Assembly (NCBI GenBank): GCA_019055375.1
Contig: JAHQIW010000052.1
Span: 310,001-374,000, forward strand
Direction of reading: 5' to 3'
DNA length: 64,000 bases
Source: Parelaphostrongylus tenuis
Lineage: Eukaryota > Nematoda > Chromadorea > Rhabditida > Metastrongylidae
In this document: positions 60,501 to 64,000 of the stretch, one piece after another
Layout: every line of letters begins with the position of its first letter
Position numbering within the stretch: position 1 is the stretch's first letter
Program-made: the position numbers and the translations under genes
Notes under the pieces: generated by a model
Databases searched by the model: none
What the model saw: only the letters and a program-made list of their open reading frames with translations
Told to the model about the DNA's origin: nothing

Positions 60501-63246
60501 TCGTCTTCCTCTTGAACTTCGTAGTATAACTGGTTAAGCGTGTCTCCTTGCAATCCCGAAGATAACCTGGTTGTAGCGTTCCATAGAGCGTTCGTTGTTG
60601 ACTGCCTCAAAGAGCTGAGGGGTGGGGCTCGGTCCCACACGCCACCGCTCCGCGGCAAGCATCTCATTCGCACGCCTACGGTCTCTCCCCAACATTCGAC
60701 AACATCGTAACAATTACAGACTATTTTCAAACATTATAATAATCATAGATTAATTGGATTATGTTTTTTTGTTCCATTCAATCTCAAAAAAACCTTCCAT
60801 ATTTGACATTTTATTTTTCTAAGTTTAGTGGAAAACTCAGTGAGCCTCAGAAAAGAGTGACTGCGCCTTTGAAGCCACCTCACGTTCCAAGCTTTGCGCC
60901 TGTCTTGGCGCTCTTATAATTCCATATAATATATGATTGACTCTAGAACGAGTGCTAGGTATGAACAGCAAGCAATTAAGCTTTGCTACCTTTTTCTGCA
61001 TGACCTCAGAAATATTTCCTGCTGTAACTGACATTATAGTATTTGATGGTCTATATTGCATAGAATTTTAATAACTTGAGTGAAGTTGTTTAACTCACTA
61101 TAGCCATATCCTCCAAGCTCGCTAATAATATAAACGTACTCTTCGGTGGTCATGCCCATTTCGCTAGCCAATAACATGAATTTACGCTTTACAGAAGCAT
61201 CTGACGAACAGAGAACGATAACTAAAAACTTTGTTCGATCACTTATTTGCGTAGTTGAGCAGAGAGCACCTGATTGTAGTAGTGAATAAGTTTAGTTTTT
61301 CGGTTTAACTGATACAGCGTGAATTTTTTTACTCATATTATTATGTGGGCAATTCTATATTAAGACACAACAGCCTGGTGAGCCTTTTCAATCGTGTAAT
61401 ACCAGAAATAAAGGATCACCATAACATTATGCCATAATTTATTGAATCACAATTGGGGGCGATCTCAACACTTCCATTCGATTCATTTCCTCGCATACTT
61501 CATCCGCGACGTACTCGGATGCGTAATTGAGTTGAGCTAGTGCTTAAAGATAGTTGGGCTTTGAATATCGCTGAAGTCGATTTTCCTGAGATTCTGCGAT
61601 AGCCATGCTGGAGTATTTTGTGATTTTCATTATGAAAAGTAGCCAGCCTTTGTGAAAAAAAACGAGCTAATCCCAGGAGGATCTGCTGTCAATATCATAA
61701 CCTCTTGATGACTGGAGATTGAATAGTCGCTTGCAAGGTCGAAACAGTGTTTCGCGGGTTCTGAATGGCCCTCTAGCACACGCTATCGTTTGAATGGTTA
61801 AGTAAGGATTTGTTTTTTCCTACGAATTTATTGCTTTAATTTCTGCTTTTTCTAATCTTCATTGTTATTATGAATGGCAAGGAAAGAAAAAGAACAAATA
61901 AAATATTATACTCCGTGAGCGATCTCGCAGCTGAGATAGTACGCTCCTCATGTCACTTTCTGAGTCAGGGCGAAATTTCGTACCGTACGGTAACGAGTAT
62001 TTCTTGTTCTGCACATCCACTGCTTTCTGAAATTCGATTGGATACTCGTATTGTAGTATGAGAAAGGCTACTTGGGATGGACTGATGAGTATTAATCATT
62101 AGATAGATGAAATTGACTGAACATGGGCAGCTACTGCTTATTTTAAGAGGGATGATGTTCTAATGTTGGTATTTTTCTCCTTTCTCGATAATTTTTGACA
62201 AAAACCAAGGGCGCTACTTTTTGATGTATACCACACTGTGGATATTGCTTAGTCATATCGTATGAAACAGGCTAAGGTAGTCACCTAGTGGAGTTTTTTT
62301 TAGTTGTATTAAAGTTATCGCAAACGACACATTTCGTTTTTCATCCCTGTAAGTTAGATTAAAACAACCCAACCATTTTCAACATATGTCTTCAATTGCC
62401 GATTCCTACTTTTCTGCCTTTGTGTTAATACCACTCAGAAAATTGGTACAAGCGACAGTCCTATAGAAATGATCAGAAGTAACTCCAACTTGAAAGAAAG
62501 GGTGATTATGCAGGCATATGTGATAACGTTTTCTATTAAAGTTATCGTAGAGCTTTATCCCGAGATAAACTGATACCACTAATGGTAAAAATGACCCTTA
62601 AGTCGTTGAGATAAATGGGACAACGTTCTTGATCTCCAGAAGCAGAATATACGAAAGCGAACTCATTCCATCCAAAATGCTCCATGACAGACAGTAAGGC
62701 TAGACTCAATCTGTAAAGATCATCTGGTATTGATTATTTGAATATTCTAGTATCAACTAGTTATATAAAAATCTAATAAATCTGTTCTATTAGTAATAAT
62801 TTAAATTCGATATTATCTTTAGACCAAAAAATAAGAAAAAGAAAATAGTTATTTTTTACAGAAAAAGCTGCGCAGTGCGTTGTACAGCTATCATTCACTG
62901 GGCCAACATTAGTCAATGTGAAGAAAATTGAAGTTTCTTCACGGAAGTGTTGCATGGTTATTTTATTTTTTGAAATTTTCTTGGTTTTGATTTTTAGCAG
63001 AAAAATTAATACTGCCCCACTTCTTAATTGATTTTTTGAACAGTTATTACAGAATGTTGCTTAATTTTTGATACACTATTTTGTAACAATTGAAGTTGAT
63101 TACGTTCACTTACGTGAAGTAGTTTGGTGTCATAATGATGACGGTGGGAAAGCGCGTAGAATTCGCCAGTTCGTTTGCAATCGTGAAACCCCAGATATAA
63201 TTGGGTAGGTTGTAAACGGATGTAAGCACTCCGGTAGTAATGGCAG
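39260..63246 (-). CDS. Receptor-type guanylate cyclase (nematode gcy family), 28 exons, 5' end outside or unresolved
   Basis: Makes cGMP from GTP at the membrane, normally in response to an extracellular or sensory cue; in nematodes this family mostly serves sensory neurons (family knowledge). Exons, 5' to 3' on the minus strand: 63114-63246, 62596-62710, 61912-62026, 61099-61221, 58670-58791, 58179-58295, 56448-56580, 53755-53909, 53178-53265, 52180-52288, 50881-50959, 50493-50663, 47258-47362, 46022-46093, 45908-45964, 45144-45231, 44931-45006, 44763-44839, 43717-43805, 42851-42945, 42651-42791, 42448-42571, 41550-41618, 41352-41464, 41099-41160, 39711-39809, 39464-39558, 39260-39355. All phases agree, giving 971 codons and a TGA at 39260-39262. 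The family is usually about 1,100 residues, so about 100-150 N-terminal residues and the signal peptide are missing. Which gcy paralogue it is cannot be told from sequence alone. The donor of exon 53755-53909 (GTTGAC) and that of 52180-52288 (GTTAGC) are weak, so those two ends are the least sure. Confidence 0.93.
39945..40195. repeat. Two tRNA-like SINE heads in a cyclase intron
   Basis: Minus-strand head at about 39945-40015 (box A AGCTGTAGCACAAGCC, box B ATTCAAGTCCC) and plus-strand head at 40120-40195 (box A ATGTAGTGGTAGCACGC, box B GAGTTTAATTCGC). The second looks most like a tRNA but its acceptor stem does not pair well. Confidence 0.6.
40311..41075 (-). mobile_element. Internally deleted mariner element in a cyclase intron
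   Basis: Terminal inverted repeats of about 70-90 bp can be aligned: the left one starts TGAGGTCTTGTCCTAAGTAT and the right one, read in reverse, TTAGTTCTTCTTATGAAATT, both continuing into an AATAAACACC-like and ACCAGAAGTAATT block. TA dinucleotides flank it (40309-40310 and 41076-41077). On the minus strand, about 40540-40730, the transposase C-terminal part is readable ([19 protein letters not shown], then DYHLFCSL), followed by stops. At 765 bp it is too short for a full mariner (about 1.3 kb), so it is dead. It lies in the intron between exons 41099-41160 and 39711-39809, in the same orientation as the gene. Confidence 0.88.
41097..41098 (-). other. Non-canonical GC splice donor in the cyclase gene
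   Basis: The exon 41099-41160 ends CACAGCG and the intron starts GCAAGT. Splicing here joins AGC G to GA CCT, giving HSGPVVAG, the exact family sequence; no GT is available nearby that keeps the frame. GC-AG introns with a GCAAGT donor are a known minor class of U2 introns. Confidence 0.85.
42135..42195 (+). repeat. SINE fragment in a cyclase intron
   Basis: Keeps GATGCGGGTTCGATTCCCAG, a good box B; the 5' half is degraded. Confidence 0.55.
42651..42791 (-). CDS. Cyclase dimerisation coiled-coil exon
   Basis: Encodes [18 protein letters not shown] followed by a charged heptad-rich stretch ([15 protein letters not shown]) and MLLYRMLPK. This is the signalling helix linking kinase-homology and cyclase domains; it pairs two subunits in known receptor cyclases. 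The final codon is split with the next exon (CCC AA|A GAA), giving the family's [13 protein letters not shown] junction. Confidence 0.95.
42851..50663 (-). CDS. Cyclase kinase-homology (pseudokinase) domain exons
   Basis: Exons 50493-50663 through 42851-42945 (nine exons, about 277 residues) encode the kinase-homology domain, which in this family regulates the cyclase and does not phosphorylate. Visible pieces: a start like the glycine-rich loop ([20 protein letters not shown]), a beta-3 lysine in [19 protein letters not shown] (47258-47362), [18 protein letters not shown] (45908-45964), VVDDRW (45144-45231), [11 protein letters not shown] (44931-45006), FRPAIEP (43717-43805) and [20 protein letters not shown] (42851-42945). 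The catalytic HRD Asp is replaced (HGRLTSL) and the DFG position reads YYG, so it is a pseudokinase, as usual for the family. Confidence 0.92.
43540..43595 (-). repeat. SINE head in a cyclase intron
   Basis: In reverse GCATAGCTCAATGGTGGTGA (box A) and GTGCAAGTCTGAC (box B). Confidence 0.55.
43860..44660 (+). repeat. Dispersed repeat, copy 2 (cyclase intron)
   Basis: Has CTCTTTCCAGAAAATAACC, TTGCGCTATCGATTGATTAC, GTGTAAAACACAAATTTTCC and GTTATAGAAGGGTGTTTTGA in the same order as at 27400-28110. Confidence 0.65.
47531..47615. repeat. Short hairpin repeat in a cyclase intron
   Basis: Left arm ACGCCAGGGACATACACG and TTCGGAGGTC pair with the right arm GACCTCCGAGAAACACGTGT then ATGGCCCTGGCGT. The loop holds TGACGAGGAGGGCGG. 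The block GGGCCATACAC.GGTGTTTCGGAGGT with CCCTCCTCGTTAGTGAC at 54527-54580 is one arm of the same family. Confidence 0.8.
47616..50492. other. Large cyclase intron with repeats
   Basis: Between exons 50493-50663 and 47258-47362. It holds a SINE body at 47925-48115, a dispersed-repeat copy at 48460-49270 (CTTTCCAAAAACTAAACAC, TTACGCTATCGAATGATTAC) and a diverged one near 49900-50170. The 111-codon minus frame at 48660-48995 lies in that repeat and matches part of the frame at 57404-57811 (the D-T-T-R context), so it is repeat-derived. Confidence 0.6.
50964..52179. other. Cyclase intron with SINE fragments
   Basis: tRNA-like pieces at about 51010-51110 (CATGTAGCTGAGTAGATAG) and, in reverse, at 51720-51835 (GTGTAGCTCAATGGTGAAGG with box B TTGATTAGATCCC). 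Nothing else supported. Confidence 0.5.
52180..52288 (-). CDS. Cyclase transmembrane exon
   Basis: This exon encodes the single membrane-spanning helix, roughly residues 378-402 of the visible protein. After [14 protein letters not shown] comes an unbroken hydrophobic run ([21 protein letters not shown]), then basic residues contributed by the next exon (KARSRERER at the 50881-50959 junction), as expected on the cytoplasmic side. Exon 50881-50959 adds the juxtamembrane LWKIPF motif seen before the kinase-homology domain in many receptor cyclases. Confidence 0.92.
52690..53010 (+). pseudogene. Mariner transposase N-terminal relic in a cyclase intron
   Basis: A broken plus-strand frame resembles the helix-turn-helix part of mariner transposases: [20 protein letters not shown], then [18 protein letters not shown] and, after a frameshift, [17 protein letters not shown]. 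It carries stops and lies in the intron between the transmembrane exon (52180-52288) and 53178-53265, opposite to the gene. I could not define its ends. Confidence 0.7.
53178..63246 (-). CDS. Cyclase ectodomain: ANF-receptor-like ligand-binding region (9 exons)
   Basis: Exons 63114-63246 to 53178-53265 encode about 366 residues with the look of the periplasmic-binding-like ANF receptor domain of guanylate cyclases. Recognisable segments are the TRFPTVII strand (exon 63114-63246), [14 protein letters not shown] (62596-62710), [19 protein letters not shown] (61099-61221), [12 protein letters not shown] (58670-58791), EPFMCDSC (58179-58295), [17 protein letters not shown] (56448-56580), [15 protein letters not shown] (53755-53909) and [17 protein letters not shown] (53178-53265), the last being the usual membrane-proximal end. 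N-glycosylation sequons (NST, NRT, NVT) are present. The typical early GPxC strand is not in the visible part, which fits a missing N-terminus. Confidence 0.88.
53910..56447. other. Cyclase intron, mostly unannotated
   Basis: One foldback arm at about 54520-54580 (see 47531-47615). Short frames on both strands show no motif. Confidence 0.5.
56961..57140. repeat. Inverted repeat in a cyclase intron
   Basis: CAGGCGCCTGTTTCGTCCTA at 56987-57006 is answered by TAGGACGAAACAGGCGCCTG at 57100-57119; pairing continues outwards with mismatches. The inner 90 bp do not pair. Confidence 0.85.
57400..58010 (+). repeat. Dispersed repeat, copy 3 (cyclase intron)
   Basis: Contains GTGTAAAACATAATTTTATT, GTTATTAGAAGGCCTTCT and TAACACTCTTTGAAAATTTC in the order of the other copies. 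The 135-codon frame in it is repeat-derived. Confidence 0.6.
59020..60690 (+). repeat. Three copies of the second dispersed repeat in one cyclase intron
   Basis: Copies at 59020-59240, 59790-59930 and 60470-60690, all in the same orientation and in the intron between exons 61099-61221 and 58670-58791. Shared blocks: CTTCTAGCAT, a CGTCTTCC-type block, TTGCAATC.CG.AGATAACCTGG, TTCCATAGA.CG.TCGTTGACTG. The frames at 58885-59379 and 60485-60730 overlap these and are not counted as genes. Confidence 0.7.
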
Positions 63247-63492
63247 CTCAAATAGAATTTATATGCCTAATTTACTCCACATCATGGCATTGAACAAATA
63301 ATACTATATAATCTGTTACTGAACTGGTACCATGTCAATGAGACTCAGTGACTCGTAATTTGCAAGCCAACCTTTTTTTAAACTCAGCTTAACAATCAAT
63401 AGCGTTTTCTGAGATGGTCAAGCATTTACGAGATCGGTAACTTATTCGATTCGGCAAACATTTTCATGTCTTCAGCTTCAAATTATTGTAAC

Positions 63493-63649
63493 CTTCGAAC
63501 CAACTGATAAACTTATCGATTGCCGCAGGATGGATTGCATGGAGTATCGAATCAGCTTCAGCGCGCAAGTAGCGTAGCAACCAGTCTCTATATAAGGGCA
63601 TTGCAGTGAGAGGTTCATTCGAGCAGTGCTCCATACAAGAAGATTGGAA
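63493..63649 (-). CDS. Possible additional 5' exon of the cyclase gene
   Basis: A candidate exon bounded by a good acceptor (tccgttcag) and the donor GAAG|gttac. It is open for 52 codons and ends with one base, exactly what the 63114-63246 exon needs. The peptide (for example AAIDKFISWFE) lacks the GPxC motif expected at this point of the ectodomain, and a second frame is also open here. It could be a divergent ectodomain exon or chance. Confidence 0.33.
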
Positions 63650-64000
63650 CTGAACGGAGCAAAGAAACACAATTTGCAAACGAGTAGGAAAAATGGGCTC
63701 AAATCATCGGCACTGAGACGATAACTCCGAAAAGTTCACCGAGTGAAATTGAGGAGTACAAATCTCGGTGTATTTAGGTCAGAAATGTACGACAGTAATG
63801 ATTTTCAGGATGAGTAGTGAGAATGTTGGAGCGCGAGTTTGAAATGTTAGCATGAAAAACTGACCAGGCTCTTTAGACGAATTTTAAGAGGCCCAGTAAT
63901 CAATAGAACAGAAGGTGTGCGGAAATCGCAAATAACTTGGTATTTTTTTCTCGGATTTGTTTTCTAATTTGATCAGGAATCCGTTTGATATGGCGAATTT

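Overview
The window is eukaryotic nuclear DNA: A+T-rich, with long introns, SINEs, mariner/Tc1 transposons and RTE-type retrotransposon fragments. The reading frames only make sense once spliced. A receptor guanylate cyclase of the nematode gcy type, together with many copies of tRNA-derived and foldback repeats, points to a nematode. Transposon-filled introns of up to about 3 kb suggest a parasitic strongylid (hookworm-like) genome rather than Caenorhabditis; that placement is inference.

Right part (39.2-64 kb): one large gene on the minus strand encodes a transmembrane receptor guanylate cyclase. I reconstructed 28 exons (39260-63246) whose phases all agree. They give one open frame of 971 codons plus a stop: ligand-binding ectodomain (5' end missing), transmembrane helix, kinase-homology domain, coiled-coil linker, guanylate cyclase domain and short tail. 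A 29th, phase-compatible exon may lie at 63493-63649. Two details stand out: the residue normally Cys in the guanine-recognition motif is Gly, and one intron uses a GC donor 22 bp from the end of a mariner insertion.

Middle part (30.8-37.7 kb): several plus-strand segments look like exons of a second gene I do not recognise, converging on the cyclase gene. Two pairs of exons splice in phase; the full model is not resolved.

Left part (1-30.8 kb): no gene that I can support. It holds RTE 3' fragments (1-447, 5179-5426, 5515-6104), a Tc1-like element (7454-8770) next to a mariner (8785-9376), an old mariner (16240-16925), a 213-bp near-perfect palindrome (10141-10353) with related half-copies elsewhere, tRNA-like SINEs, TA microsatellites and a poly-C tract. 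Most other open frames look like chance.

All coordinates come from reading the sequence by eye. Splice sites were chosen by GT/GC-AG rules, phase and family similarity; no alignment or transcript data were available.
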